Source: Ctenosaura bakeri
Taxonomy: Eukaryota > Chordata > Lepidosauria > Squamata > Iguanidae
Reading direction: 5' to 3'
Length of the DNA: 64,000 nucleotides
NCBI GenBank assembly: GCA_948474755.1
Contig: CAOLHI010000623.1
Span: 434,001-498,000, forward strand
This document shows, piece after piece, positions 36,790 through 49,754 of the stretch. Below the pieces are notes generated by a model. It was given only the letters and a program-made list of their open reading frames with translations, was not told the DNA's origin and searched no databases. A program made the position numbers and the translations under genes. Numbering within the stretch: the stretch's first letter is position 1; each line of letters starts with the position of its first letter.

Positions 36790-37915
36790 TTCTGGATTAG
36801 ATTGAGGAACCATCTAATCCAACATTTTTTCACACAGTGCACAACCATTTGTTTATAGGAAGCCCACTACCAGAATATGAGTACAGCTGGACCTTTCATC
36901 TTGCACTCTACAGCAACTGATAACACAGAACTATACTGCCTCTGATACTGGATGTGAAATGCGGCCATTCTGACTAGGAGCCATAGACAGGCCCATCCTC
37001 CGTTTATTTATCTAGTCATCCTGTGGCAGAGAATTTCACTGTTTAACAAAGGTCTCAGTAAATACTTCTGTCTTAAACAGAAGTAGTTATTTGCTAATTT
37101 CATTTGTAGAGGAACCAACAAGTCATTTTAGCAATTTTCACTGAGAAAATCTTCAAAGCCTGTACTGTTTTCAAAGATTCTTTCTATTTTGGGACTTATT
37201 CTGTTCATAATTTGCATGTTGGAGGCTTGTGCAGAAAAAGCAGTTTCCGCATAGGAAACAGCATTGTCTGTGCAGAAAATATTTGTGTGCAGAAAGCTCT
37301 TTCCTGTGCAGAAAATGGTGCTTTCTGTGCAAACAAATCTCAGGTGTGAATTTTAGGCATAATAACTGCAAAGATTATCCTCTGTTCGGAATTCTTTTTG
37401 TCAGGGTTTCCTAACACTTAAAATGTTTTTCAACCATTTCTTATATTTTCAAATATTTTTTCCATTCTTAACTCTGAATCTTCAATCACTCAGTTTCACT
37501 AGATGGTTTTGAGATCTAATATTATGAAAGATGTGTATTTTATATATCATGCCTCTCCTTGCTAGCTTTTTTCCTAAGCCAAACAGTCCCAAATATTGTA
37601 ATCTGTGCTGATGATGAGTAGCTCTAGGTCTTTGGCTATTTTAGTTGCTCTTTTCTGCACCTTTTCCACTTCACTACATCTTTAAGTTCAGTGGCCAGAA
37701 CTGTATATAATGTTCCAGATGTAGCCACATCATGGATTATTATAATGGCAGTATGGTACTGGCAGCATTATCAGATTTCTTTTCTCATTAGACACATTTT
37801 GGAATTTGCTTTTTGCCACACATTGGGTTGACATTTCTTTGGAGATATGAACCATGACCTCAGATCTTTTGGTCAGTTGTCATCAGTTCATTTCCAATTG
37901 GTGTATATGTGAAGT
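36790..37915 (-). mobile_element. Old CR1/L3-like LINE fragment, 3' end
   Basis: Reverse-oriented CR1 3' blocks are visible: a CACAGTG-type 3' end near 36835, gcctctgatactgga near 36938, cctgtggcagagaatttcac near 37020, and the ggccagaactgtatataatg block near 37690. A degenerate minisatellite (37229-37340) interrupts it. No open frame survives. Confidence 0.65.
37229..37340. repeat. Degenerate minisatellite with TGTGCAGAAA units
   Basis: About five spaced copies of (tg)tgcagaaa or its variants. It is open in frames on both strands by composition only. Confidence 0.6.
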
Positions 37916-38092
37916 TGGTATTTCTTAAAAATTTCTTTCTTTCTTTCTTGCTCCAATATGTATGGTAAAAGAAAAAAGAAAATTCAGTGTAAAGAGCAAA
38001 AATAAAATAAAATAAAATCCCTGCTCATTCTCTCAGGTCAAAGTTGATCCTTTTGGAACTCTTCACAATTCTTTTTGGTCTCGCCACACTAA

Positions 38093-38218
38093 GGCCATTT
38101 CCACACTAGCCCGTTATAGCGCGATGATTCCACTTTCAACATCCTCTGGAATCCTGGGGTTCCAGAGGATGTTGAAAGTGGAATCATCGCGCTATAACAG
38201 GCTAGTGTGGAAATGGCC
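38093..38218. mobile_element. Palindromic hairpin element, copy 9 (shortest)
   Basis: 126 bp, duplication TAA. The inner arm is deleted symmetrically so that the outer arms still pair. Confidence 0.9.
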
Positions 38219-39156
38219 TAAATCATCAGCAAATGTGACTATATAGTCGTAACTCCAGGTTTCCATCAGGAGATTCTCTACACCTCAAGGCATAGATGTT
38301 ATTGCATTTTCTTTAACGGTATGAAGTGTGCAGTCTCGTATGTTGTAACACATCTGCACAGCTTTTTCTTTTAAAGTATCAGAAGAGTGTCTTGTTAGAA
38401 GACCTTATTAACACTTTTTCATTCACTTCATGTGGTCTTACATATTTTTATTTCCATTGCTTGATATATTAACTGTATTTTTTATTTTTTTCAGTTTTAT
38501 AATATTTCATTTATTATTTTGCCTTTGCTTTCAAAGTAGTCAGATCGCTAGTTGCTTCAATTGGTTGTAGCTACTGTTATTTTAATGCAACATTTTCTAC
38601 GTTTTGATTGTTTTGTAATAATGTACCTGTAAGCAGAGCCAGATTATAATATTTCAATAGGTCCCAGCCCCATTGGGAAGCTATTGGAAGCAGGGGCAAT
38701 GAAGAGATCCTTACCAGCCAGGCCAGCAAGTGCTGCAGTTCATGGCGGTGACAGCTGGATTTGCTCCTCTGTCCTCAAAAAGGCAGTGGCAACAGCCCTA
38801 TCGGCTTGTACCTTAAAAGGGTAATGGCAGCAGGTGGCGACAGATGCTTTAACAAGCAAAGGTTAAGAGACAAGGTGGGGAAATCTCTGCCACTGATCCC
38901 TACCTCACTTTCTCACTCCACCTTTATTCAGCCACTTTGGAGACATCCTTTTGGGGCTCTTCACACTTTACTGGCAGCCATTTTGTGTGTACATGCTAGA
39001 GAAAATTTTGAAGAGAAAAAGCTATTCGAACAACGTTGTGATCCATCAGTCATCTCCTGAATGAGCAGGTTGCTCAACATATGCTCCTCCCCTCCCCCCC
39101 TTTTTTTTTTGCATTCTGCATATACTGTAGAATTAGTTTCTTCCAATATCTCATAG
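38219..39156. other. Intronic stretch, nothing recognisable
   Basis: AT-rich left half; no gene or repeat family seen. Confidence 0.55.
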
Positions 39157-39460
39157 CAGAACTTTCCAAACTTTTCATGTTGGTGACACACTTTTTAGAC
39201 ATGCATCATTTGGTGACACAGTAATTTCGGTTTTACTAGCAAACTGAAGGTTAAGCTAACCCCTTGTAAGAGATACAGACACATACATACATTGTAATAA
39301 CAAAATGTTTGGGGACAGAACATATCTCATGAAAACTTTTCGTATATTTTTAAAAATATGTGATTTATAAATAATAATATACATTTCCAAGATAGTAGAC
39401 GACACACCTACACACTTTAGGTGACACACTGTGTTGCGGCACACCATTTGGAAAGCTCTG
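39157..39460 (+). mobile_element. hAT-like element, second family, copy B
   Basis: It is strongly similar along its length to 22586-22914 (ttggtgacacactttttaga, gtaataacaaaatgt, gatttataaataat). It ends GGAAAGCTCTG. The target duplication is decayed (5 of 8). Confidence 0.85.
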
Positions 39461-40179
39461 CCTCAGAAACCTTTGGGTTTCTGGCTGAAATTTGATGATT
39501 TTTTGTGCATGATGTTAGACTGAAGAAGAATGTAGAGTGTTCATACCTTCCAAGTGTTCTGATTTGGCAAGGATAGTCCTGATAAATCCATTGTTATTTG
39601 TTCAGGTGCTTTTAAAACGTGCCAGTCTCTCTCTCCTCCCACTTACTCCCTTCGTCCTCAGCTTGCTTCAGCTGCTGAAACAGAAATTAAAAGTACAAAA
39701 GCAGTTTGTACTCATTAACTCATGTCTGTTGTTTTTTGTGAGTTATGAACAATCCTCAGTCTCTCTAAAATTTCAAATTAATCTTTTTCTTGTGTAGTCA
39801 TAGTGATAGCATGCTCAACACAAAAGCAGTCTTCAACTGGAACAAATTTACAAAACCAGTAGTAAGAGAGAGCCAGAGAGATTGCAGGAAGCTACAGGGG
39901 TTTTATAATGAAAAGGAACCCAAATATAGGGATGGATTTATCTTCCTTACGTTGGACTGTTTAGAGATTTTCTTTTGTTCTAGGGAAAAGAAGAAAATTT
40001 CACGGAAAAGAGAATGAAGCCACTCTTTTCCACTTGAGTGCTTGTTCCACCTTTTACCAAAGCTGTCCTACTGCATAAGATACATAAATTGATTTTTCTC
40101 AAGTTCTTATGTTGTTATGTTGTTTTGAGAGTTTTTAGGATTTCAGAGAAATCCGCTTGATTCTTTAACATTTATGCTG

Positions 40180-40262
40180 GTTTAAGTACATAAGAACAGC
40201 TATGCTGGATCAGAGCAAGGACCTACTTAGCCCAACATTCTGTTCATTCAGTGGCCAGTAGC
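40180..40262 (-). mobile_element. Short CR1/L3-like 3'-end fragment
   Basis: The acataagaacagctatgctg opening and the tagcccaacattctgt block resemble the 3' end of the CR1 type seen at 36790-36840, here cut off after about 80 bp. Confidence 0.5.
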
Positions 40263-40447
40263 TGTCATGTGGTATCACTATTATTATGTTGTATAGTTTC
40301 CTTCCCTTTCTCATTGTTTTATTCTCTTAAAAGGTCACTTGCCTTAGTACAGGGGTGGGATTTGTGTGACCCTACAGAAGTTGGATGCAGCTCCCGTTGG
40401 CTCAGCTGGCTGGAGTTTGATGTTGCAGTCCAACAATAGGTAGATCT

Positions 40448-40492
40448 GAATACTAATACTGAATACTAATACTGAATACTAATACTAACTAG
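40448..40492. repeat. 13-bp tandem repeat
   Basis: GAATACTAATACT three times in a row plus a partial unit. Confidence 0.9.
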
Positions 40493-40639
40493 AACAGACA
40501 AATTACACCATATTAACTCAACGTTCTACCATTGCTTTAAAGGATCTACTCTAGAGAGCCACAGGAGAAAATTCTGCCTGATCAAGCTTTGGCTTATTAT
40601 TTGGCTTGTGCTTTATTCAAGGCACAAAGACGTTCCAAG

Positions 40640-40800
40640 CAAAATCACTTTGGTGTAGTGCTTAGAAGGTTGTAGTGGCTAAAACATTGGGGGTTGTTGT
40701 GAACGTGAATTGGGGAAACCGCATACGCCACCTTGAGTTCATTGTAGAAATGGCAGACTATAAACAAAATCAATAAAAGAAAGAAAATAATAAAATATAA
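40640..40800 (+). mobile_element. SINE 3' part
   Basis: gggggttgttgtgaacgtga and cgccaccttgagttcattgt followed by an A-rich tail look like a squamate SINE 3' end. The tRNA head is decayed. Confidence 0.5.
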
Positions 40801-41008
40801 CATTTAATGCTGGAAGGGGTTGGGGAGAATTTTGAACTATGGATACCAGCACTCAGTCCACAAATAAACCCTGTGGTGTCAGTGACTGCAGAAACAACTC
40901 TTGTGAACAGTTACAGACTCTGATGATTCAATCAAATGACTTTGCAGAAACAAAAGCAAGGAGGACTCAGGGTTAAGGAAAGAAACTCTGCTACATTTTT
41001 TCTTTAAA

Positions 41009-41083
41009 TAACCACAATAGTATCTATGTATCTAACCACAATAGTATCACAATAGTATCTAACCACAATAGTATCTATAGATA
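41009..41083. repeat. Short-unit tandem repeat (ccacaatagtatct)
   Basis: Four irregular copies of acaatagtatct. Confidence 0.8.
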
Positions 41084-42251
41084 AAAATATATCTATGTTT
41101 TTCACAATCAGGCATACAGCCTATTTATTTGTGTGCATATAGGGGGAGTGGAGTAACATTTTTGTACTTCCTAAATTATTTTCTAATGACAGAATAAGGT
41201 GCAGAAATGACAACTATATGCTTAGGTGGAATGTGTATAAGGAACTCTTCAGGGAGACGTACTTGGGGGTGGAAGCTGTAGCTGCTCCTCCCTCTTGATG
41301 ACCCCGGTGTCTGAAGCAGGGGCAGGTCTTCTCCACTCCCCGGCCCCTCAGCTTTAGCCCTTTGTCTTGAGTATTCGGTAGCAACCATTCAGAACCAACT
41401 ATACCCCATCAGCAAATCTGCAACCCTTAATGGTCCTATCTTGGATTCTGTTTCTTGGTCACTCTACAAGATAGGTGGGCAACTGTGGAGGGGGAGTGTA
41501 ACTTTGGAGGGGGCCATTTATCACCCCCACATCCACCTTATGGGCTGCACCTAGACATCCAGCATGAGCAGAAATGATGTCGTGTCACCTGCAGCTTTAG
41601 TTTTGGCTGATTTTCACATGGTTTTAGTGTAGTTTTAAAATGTCTTGGGAGCTTGGCATTTTTGTAGGAGTAAAATTGTTGCTCTGTGGCCCATGTTTGG
41701 GTCAAAGAAAAAAATCACCTGATTTTTATTATTTTTTCCCCTATAGGTGGCTTTTCGGACCACAAACTGGGTGCCCTGAAGGCTCCATATGGCCCTTGGG
41801 GTGCACTTTCCCATTCTTGCCATAACATGATAGAAGGTCAAAACAAATTTCCACAGAACCCATTTCCAAGGATTTTATAGGCAAAGGCGATCATTCTAGG
41901 CAGGGCTGGCTTTAGCCAGCTGAGTGCCTCAGGGTAAAAGTATGAAATTGTGTCTCCTTTCTTTTCTCGTACTCACACCAGCATCTCTGTGACCAGCATC
42001 TGGGATGGCACTGTGGTTGTTGAAACCATGGCAGAGCCTTTTGGAGTGGTTGCAATGGATGCTCTGGCATCTGGCTGATGCATTCCATGGAGCTTCTCAT
42101 TCCATAATTTTTTCTTTTGCTGAGACCTTTGACTTGTGTGTAATCTATTGAGGTTAGCACATTTCATCTCTGTTCTTTTCTCTGGACTATATTTTTCTCC
42201 ACAGACTAACAAAAGTATCTGGTTTTTCATGCTATGAGAAAAAGAAAGATA
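41084..42251. other. Intronic stretch, little recognisable
   Basis: Only a possible fragment of the repeat type at 536-696 (near 41898-41935). Confidence 0.5.
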
Positions 42252-44208
42252 TAGAATCATAGAATCATAGAATCATAGAAATTCAGAGTTGGAAGAGACC
42301 ACACAGGCCATCCAGTCCAACCCCCTGCCATGCAGGAACACCCTCAAAGCAATCCCGACAGATGGCCATCAAGCCTCTGCTTAAAAACCTCCAAGGAAGG
42401 AGACTCCACTACACTCCGAGGCAGCAGATTCCACTGCCGGACAGCCCTGACTGTCAGAAAGTTCTTCCTGAGGTTCAGGTGGAATCTCCTTTCCTGCAGC
42501 TTGAATCCATTGCTCCTTGTCCTGGTCTCTGGAGCAGCAGAAAACAAGTCCCCTCCTTCTTCTACGTGGCATCCCTTCAAATATTTAAACATGGCTATCA
42601 TGTCCCCTCTTAACCTCCTCTTCTGCAGACTAAACATACCCAGCTCTCTAAGTCTATCCTCATAGGGCATGGCTTCCAGGCCTCTCACCATTTTGGTCAC
42701 CCTCCTCTGGACTTGCTCCAGCTTGTCAATATCCTTCTTGAATTGGGGTGCCCAGAACTGGACACAGTATTCAAGATGGGGTCTAACCAAAGCAGAGTAG
42801 AGTGGTACCAGGACCTCCCTCGATCTAGACACCATACTCCTATTGATGCAGCCAAGAATTGCATTGGCTTTCTTGGCTGCCGCATCACACTGCTGACTCA
42901 TGTTCAGCTTGTGGTCTATGAAGACTCCTAGATCCCTTTCACACGTACTGCTATCCAGCCACGTGTCCCCCATCCTATATTTGTGGATTCCATTATTTCT
43001 GCCTAAGTGTAGGACCTTACATTTCTCTCTGTTGAATTTCATTTTGTTCGCCCTGGCCCAGCTCTCCAATCTATCCAGGTCATTTTGAATTTTGATCCTG
43101 TCCTCTGGCGTATTAGCAACCCCTCCCAATTTGGTGTCATCTGCAAATTTGATCAGCATGCCCTCTATTCCTTCATCCAAGTCATTGATAAAAATATTGA
43201 ACAGCACTGGGCCTAGGACAGAACCCTGTGGCACCCCGCTAGTCACTTCTCTCCAGGACGAAAAGCAGCCATTCGTGATCACCCTTTGGGTTCGGTCGGT
43301 CAACCAATTACAAATCCAACTAACAGTAGCCCTGTCCAGCCCACATTTTACTAGCTTCGTTGCAAGAATGTCATGGGGAACTTTGTCAAAGGCCTTACTG
43401 AAATCGAGATATGCTACATCCACAGCACTCCCTTCATCTATCAAGCTAGTAACTCTATCATAAAAAGAGATAAGATTAGTCTGGCATGACTTATTTTTGA
43501 GAAATCCATGTTGACTTCTCGTGATTACTGCCTTGCTTTCTAAATGATTAGAAACTGACTGCTTAATGATCTGCTCCAGGATCTTTCCGGGTACTGATGT
43601 CAGGCTGACTGGGCGATAATTATTTGGGTCCTCTTTTTTCCCTTCTTGAAGATGGGGATAACATTTGCTCTCCTCCAATCTGCTGGAACTTCTCCTGTCC
43701 TCCAAGATTTCTCAAAAATTATAGCAAGCGGTTCCGAAATGACCTCTGCCAGCTCTTTTAATATCCTAGGATGCAATTCATCTGGCCCTGGAGACTTGAA
43801 TTCATCCAATGCGGCCAGGTATTCCTGTACCACCTCTCTACTTATTATGTGCCTCATTTCCTCTGCTTCCTCCCCTGCTCCCCAACCGCCAGGTTGAGTG
43901 CTTGTATCCTTCTGGGAAAATACGGAGGCAAAGAAGGTGTTAAGTAGCTCTGCCTTTTCTCTCCCCCCTGTGAGTAATTCGCCATCTTCTCTGCGTAGCG
44001 ACCCTACTGTCTCCTTCTTTTTCCTTTTGCTGCGGACATATTTAAAAAAAACCTTTTTATTGTTTTTAATGTCTCTGGCCAGCCTAAGCTCGTTCTGTGC
44101 TTTAGCCTTTCTGACTTCCTCCCTACATCTCCTAGCTACTTGCTTAAATTCTTCTTTGGTGGTTTCCCCCTTCTTCCATTTCCTATACATATAGAGAGGC
44201 AAGATCAA
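42252..44208 (-). mobile_element. 5'-truncated CR1 LINE
   Basis: On the minus strand this is the 3' part of a CR1 element. It ends at 42252-42276 in three perfect copies of the 8-bp tail unit ATGATTCT (plus-strand AGAATCAT), the hallmark of CR1 3' ends. The reverse-transcriptase half of the pol frame is present; the endonuclease half is missing, as expected from 5' truncation. The 5' boundary near 44208 is approximate because it is set by loss of coding similarity. Among the CR1 pieces in the window this is the least decayed. Confidence 0.93.
42344..44208 (-). pseudogene. CR1 reverse transcriptase, 5'-truncated with one frameshift
   Basis: Two overlapping minus-strand frames together encode the C-terminal part of CR1 pol. 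The upstream frame (to about 43630) carries the linker before the RT, ending in the motif [11 protein letters not shown]. The downstream frame picks up at [16 protein letters not shown]. The switch lies in an A-rich run near 43628-43645 and fits loss of one base. RT motifs visible are [14 protein letters not shown] (catalytic Asp), [14 protein letters not shown], and FADD encoded around 43136-43150. The frame ends at the CR1-like C-terminus near 42344. The N-terminal endonuclease is absent, so the copy cannot retrotranspose by itself. Confidence 0.92.
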
Positions 44209-45195
44209 GGGAGAATGTTAAAGACAGGGAGTTAGTGCTGAATGCCCAAGGAGATGAGAAGTCATTGAAAGGATTAAGGATGACAGTCTTTCAAAATGTC
44301 TGCTGTCAAACCATGTCTTGAAACAGAACATATACTTTCTTGTGATTAGCCCCAAAAGTCCCAGACTTGAAGTGACTATTACATACTCAAAGCCTGAATT
44401 TGCTGCTGAGCACCTGTTCAGCCAAGAGCTGTAGGCAATGTTGGCTCTCAGGTGAATCTCATATGCTCGTGTTTCAGATTTGTCCCTGTTATTCAGAGCA
44501 TACCTGTTTAGGTGCAATATGCAAAAAGACCATTTTGACTCACATGGCTGTTCCAGTACACCCAGTTCCCTGCCAACTCTATGGCTGCTGAATGCGGCAA
44601 TATTAACGCTGAAGCTAGCAGTTCTCTGCAGGGAGTCGCTCCTGTTATATTACTCACAGGGGCATCTACTGGGGGAGGAATGGAATGAATTTTCCATGTT
44701 AATGTGTTTATGCCGCCACATATCCTTTTATTAATTTGCCTTTTAAAAACTGATTGATCTGATGTCCAGCAATTGCTGCTACTGCTGCCCATAGTAACAA
44801 ATGACATGTTTACTTAGCCACATTTCCTGAGCCTTGATAGACTCTGACAGGTGCCATTAAAGAACTTGTTTTTTACGAGAGAAGAACATTTTTCACACTG
44901 TGTGAATAAAGGCAGAAAGATGTATTAAAGAGTAATTATGGCTCTTGAAAGGGTCTAGCAAGAGACTGGCTAACTGGGTGGATAGGATGGCAGGTGAGAA
45001 GGACTTTGGAGCTATTGGGTCAGATAGGAGTGGTGGCAACTTTCCTGCTATAGCCAGTTGTGAAAACAAAACAACAGACCAACTAAAGTCCCTGTACAAG
45101 AGGTTTCTTGAAAAAAGAGGCACAAATTACAGGAAGAGTAGGCAGTGGGTCAGGAGAAGTAGTGACAAAGGCATCCCAAATGTTAAGGAATAAGC

Positions 45196-45871
45196 CAGTG
45201 GTTCTCAACCTATGGGTTGCGACCCCTTTCACAGGGGTCGCCTAAGACCATCAGAAAATACGTATTTCCGATGGTCTTAGGCTTCATTCCCTCCTCGGTG
45301 GTGGTGCGCAAGCGCGAGCCACGCGCTCGCGTCCTCCTGCCCCCTGTTCAGAAGGGACTGAAATCGCTCCCCTTCTCCGCTAGCGGGAGAACTTCCTGTC
45401 TGACGGGCCAGCTTGGGGCAGCGGCGGCAGCACGGGGGGCAGGCCCTCTCCTCGCCACAGCCCCTGCCCCACTTGCCACAGAGGGGGGTGCTGCGGAAGG
45501 GCCGGGGGGCCGCAAGGCGGCGCTTTTACGGGGGGGGCAAGCTGCGCCCGGGGCAAAAGGCAAAGGCACTGGGATTCCTCCCCACCCCCAGCCAGGGTTG
45601 ACACTCTGGAAACTTTTCCCACACTGCCCCCCACAGCGGAAACGAGAGTGAAGCAGAAGCAGAGTCCGAGGGGGGTTCTTGGAGTTTTTTCCCAGGGGAG
45701 ACGTGCGGCTCCTCTTTCCCTCCCTGCCCACCCCCCCATTCCTGGCTGGCGAGGTGGCCTTTGCCGGGGGGGCATTGTAAATAATAAATGAATAATTTTA
45801 TGGTTGGGGGTCACCACAACATGAGGAACTGTATTAAAGGGTTGCGGCATTAGGAAGGTTGAGAACCACTG
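45196..45871 (-). mobile_element. SPIN/Charlie-like hAT, second copy, inverted
   Basis: It has the same family and GC-rich interior as the copy at 16280, in the opposite orientation. The 8-bp target duplication matches at 7 of 8 (GAATAAGC at 45188-45195, GAATAAGG at 45872-45879). It carries the same inner hairpin near 45242-45283 and has only one copy of the segment that is duplicated at 16808. No transposase frame. Confidence 0.92.
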
Positions 45872-45996
45872 GAATAAGGCCTGCCAGGGATTCCAGGAGA
45901 GCTCATGTTGAGCTACTTGGGTCTCCACCTAGTCCGACCTTCAGACACAATAGCTTGTTTGTTACATTTGTGTTCTTCTGTTCCTCCAATGACCAC

Positions 45997-46165
45997 AAAA
46001 TGGTGCACATGACCCTTCTAATTTTATCCTCATAACTCTGTAAGGTAGTTTAGGCTGAGAGCTAGTGAATGGTCCAAGGCCACCCAATGAGGTTCATGGC
46101 TGAAAGTAGAATCTAAGTCTCTTCGGTCACAACCTGTTACTCCAGTCGCTATGCTGCACGGGTTC
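45997..46165 (-). mobile_element. tRNA-type SINE, reverse orientation
   Basis: atcctcataactctgtaagg, taggctgagagctagtgaat and caaggccacccaatgaggtt are the usual reversed SINE blocks. The decayed head lies near 46130-46165. Confidence 0.6.
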
Positions 46166-47028
46166 TCAGTGTGGGACGTCAGCCCCTGCGCTTGGCAGGC
46201 ATTATGTGGCCTCTAAACTGATTAAACAGCCAGTCAATGCTGCATGCTGCACAACAGAGAACACGGGAGGAAAAAAACATTTTCCACGCCTGTCCCTGTC
46301 CAGTTGAAAGATTTAGCCAGAAGTTAACCAAACCTGAGGGCAGGTTGGCAGTGAGTGCAAGGCCTCGCAATAGGATAGGAAGGCATGCTGCATGCATCTT
46401 CCTTGAGCTCTGCTATCTCCCCAAGGACCAAACTGATACAGCAGCAGTATTACAGTGGAACCAGGGTTTGTGTGGCTCTAGCACCACTGGGAGTTTTCAA
46501 TCAGCACCCTCCTCAGGATTGCTGCCAAACTGTTGCAACCCTCGGAAGAGAAAATGGGAGTGGAGGGGAGTGGAATGAGAGGAGGGATTTTCCCAACAAT
46601 ATGTAAGCAGCTTCTCTTGCCGTGAGAATGATTTGAAGTGTGGAGTCGGTCACTTCTCCTGAGCATGCCCAGATAAAGATCCACAAAGCTGCCTGCATAT
46701 TTGGACTCTCCGTGGGGCCATAGTCTGTGGGGACTATTGTGGTGAGTGCCCTCCACTTCAGAATTCATCATGTTGCCACTATACAGTGCCATCTGCTGAG
46801 TATAACTCATATGGAAGGTCAGAGTGACTCTCCCCGTGTCCTGCCTTCTTGTTCCTTGTCTCATTAGTAGTATTTATCTATCTGGGAGGATTTGTGGCTA
46901 GTGCTATTGTTTTTCGTATTCAGAGATGATTTCCATGATTGTACCCGGTGTAGTTTTGAACAAGAACAAAAAACGAAATGAAGTGTCTAAAGTCAAAAAT
47001 TTTGCCTCCACACTCAGATTGTGATTGT

Positions 47029-47203
47029 GGCCATTTATGCACTGGACTGTTATAGTGCTGTTATTCCACTTTCGACATCCTATGGAATCCTGGGGTTTGC
47101 AGTTTCGGGAGGGTCCTCAAAGGCTCAAACTGCAAACCCCAGGATTCCATAGGATGTCAAAAGTGAAATAATAGCACTATAACAGTCTAGTGTGGAAATG
47201 GCC
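47029..47203. mobile_element. Palindromic hairpin element, copy 10
   Basis: 175 bp, ends GGCCATTTATGCACTGG and CTAGTGTGGAAATGGCC. Flanks TGT and TCT. Confidence 0.88.
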
Positions 47204-47287
47204 TCTGTCTCAGCAGGCCATCTATTTCAGAAAATCATACAGCATCCTTGCCTCCTTGTTCTTCTATGATGGCATAACGAGGCAATC

Positions 47288-47320
47288 TACAACAAAACAA
47301 AACAAAACAAAATAAAACAA
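47288..47320. repeat. (AAAAC)n microsatellite
   Basis: About six units with one AAAAT variant. Confidence 0.9.
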
Positions 47321-49754
47321 ATGAAGAGGAAGGATACTTCTGTTCCTCATTTGAAAAACTAGCATTTGCAGAGACTTACTGAGGCGATACAGAAGTAACT
47401 CAGGAGCCATTAATAATCCAAGATCTGTTTGCTTTGTATTCAGTATTCTTTATCAGACACTGAATATATGGTTAATTATTTTACCAAAGCTGACATTATA
47501 TAAGGGCTGATTTTCAAGGGACAATACATCATGAATAACAATACTTAGCATTTAGCATTTTAATAGTTAAAAGTTTAGTTTTTTGTTTTTATCTGTGTGC
47601 CCCAAGGCAATTTTTGTTTCTACCTAAAATTAGACATTTTGTAAAAGTGTTTAGCCACTATACGCTCAGAATGTATTCTGTTATATTATCTATATAATAT
47701 AGTTTCATTGTATATATAAAACAATACATACACTGACACTTTATACATATACACACACCATGTGTATAGGGTGTGTGTCTGTCTGTGTATAGAGCATACT
47801 TCTGTTAAAATGAATTACTATCAGTGCATTAGAGCAGTGTGTGCTGTTTCCCAGATGCTAGATATGAAGAACTGGGAACAGCCATATTTTCCAAGCCTTC
47901 TTTGCTACCTTCTAGAAAAATCTATCATCTGCTGTTGAAAACAGATGAACTGTGGTTTAATTCAGCAAGGATGTCCTTTTGTTCTAATATATAAGGGGCT
48001 GGATCCAGTTGAACTTTCCTTTCTGCAGCCCCTTGCTTCACTTTCTATATTGATGCCTTCCAGAGCAGCTTTTCAGGAGGCGTGATATGTTTTGGAGGTG
48101 GTGCTAGTGTGTGCGTGCGGGGGGATGAATTAGGAAGATTGGTCCTCTGTTTCTTCCTCCCTTTCGCACTACAATATTGTGAATCCAATCCACTGTATCA
48201 TTTCACACAAATAAAATATCTGTAGGTGCCACTGTAAGGTGATGTTAAATCCCCAGGGCATACTAGAAGTAAATGCACATAACAAAGGATTTGTGTATAC
48301 ATAAACTGCTCTAAAACAGTATTTGTTTTAAATATTAAGTACAGTGCTAGATTTACTGTTTATATACACAGATGCAAGTTAACATGCAATATTATTTTGA
48401 ACAAAAGTGACTATGGTAAAGAAGGCCAAGGGAATTTTATACCTCTGCTTCTCTTCACATGCTTTTGTACCGTAGACTACTATCATATTGTATTGCATAA
48501 TTTGTGCACATTAAGAAGTAAATAACTACTTAGCACTCTATTGTTTCTGCTACTAACCTATAATCACATGTTAACCTTAATAAAAATTAAGAAGTAGATT
48601 TCTAGAAGGAGCTTTTATACTCTCTTTCCTGTCTTTGCAGATTAATGATCTACAGTTTAGGTAAGGGAAGGCAGGCCATAAAATCAAGGCACATCATGGC
48701 TGAACTATAACATTGTGCCTTTGCTTTTCCGGCACTTAAAATAAATATGGCTCCTTCAAGTTGCCTTAATGTGGCCTTATGAATATATGCCAGCTCAAAG
48801 ATGTAGTCTCCTGCTGCTGGGGAGAAAGAAAGAGGTTGCAGATAGTGTTCAGACTGCAGCTCAGGCCAGCAGGCATACGTGCTTTTCTATACATCTCCTT
48901 GCACAGGAGGAAGCTTCAAGGATTGTATTCTACAATGCCTTTTTAAAGAGACGTTCTAATCTGGGGTGGGCACTTGTCTGTGACTGGGGAACTTTGGGGA
49001 CTGCAACACTCTCCCTGCTGCACCCTGCTGTGCCCAGTGTTTAACTTTTTTGGCCAAAAATGCTTCCCTGATATTCCCTAGCTAGTATCAGGGGCAATGT
49101 TGCCATTTGTGGCATGCTTCCAGTCATTTTTAGGCCTAAGAGAGGCTTTTGTTTGTTTGTTTTTTTGTTTTTGGAAAAGGAAATCTATCAGTATGGCTGA
49201 CTGCATAAAAAGCATTGTCTAAAATGGCCTAGCCCACCACATATGAATCGTCTTGTATGCCCCTTTTTTTTGGCCATTTAAAAAAAAATATAGAGGTGCT
49301 GGGGGCTTTCAAATGGCCTTGGAGGCCAACAAATAGCCTACAAGCATTACTGTTCCTATCCTTGTTTTAAGTGTAGACTTGAATATAACAATTAGGGACA
49401 AAGTTTTTACAAACATTTATGCTTCCTGTGAACTTACCCAGTAGCTTTCATTTAAGAGTCAAGATTGGCTGTGGCTCTGTTTTGTGTGTATTTCCAGTGT
49501 CAAGCCCAGGTTAGAGAGGGCCTTTGGAGAAGGCCAGATGTTTGGGCCACATTAATTATCCTGGAGATACAAGCATCTTTTAAATGGTTGATTGATCTGT
49601 CTGTTCTCCTTTTTAGCTAGCTGTACTCCCTTTCTGGGCATTTGGGACTAAAGAGAAAAATACAGGTGATTATCATTAGGCTGTGTATAGTAACTGAGCA
49701 TCTGGGAGACTTGACATACATAGGTTAGCATGATATACATAGATATACTCTGGA
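47321..49754. other. Intronic stretch, nothing recognisable
   Basis: AT-rich with TA-rich and CA/TG-rich patches at 47690-47790. No gene or repeat family seen. Confidence 0.6.

Noticed and set aside
40448..41083. A CRISPR-like array from short direct repeats
   Set aside because: Units are 12-14 bp with no unique spacers, in a vertebrate intron; these are ordinary tandem repeats.
45217..45928. Long overlapping frames on both strands
   Set aside because: They fall within the inverted SPIN-like hAT copy; composition artefact.
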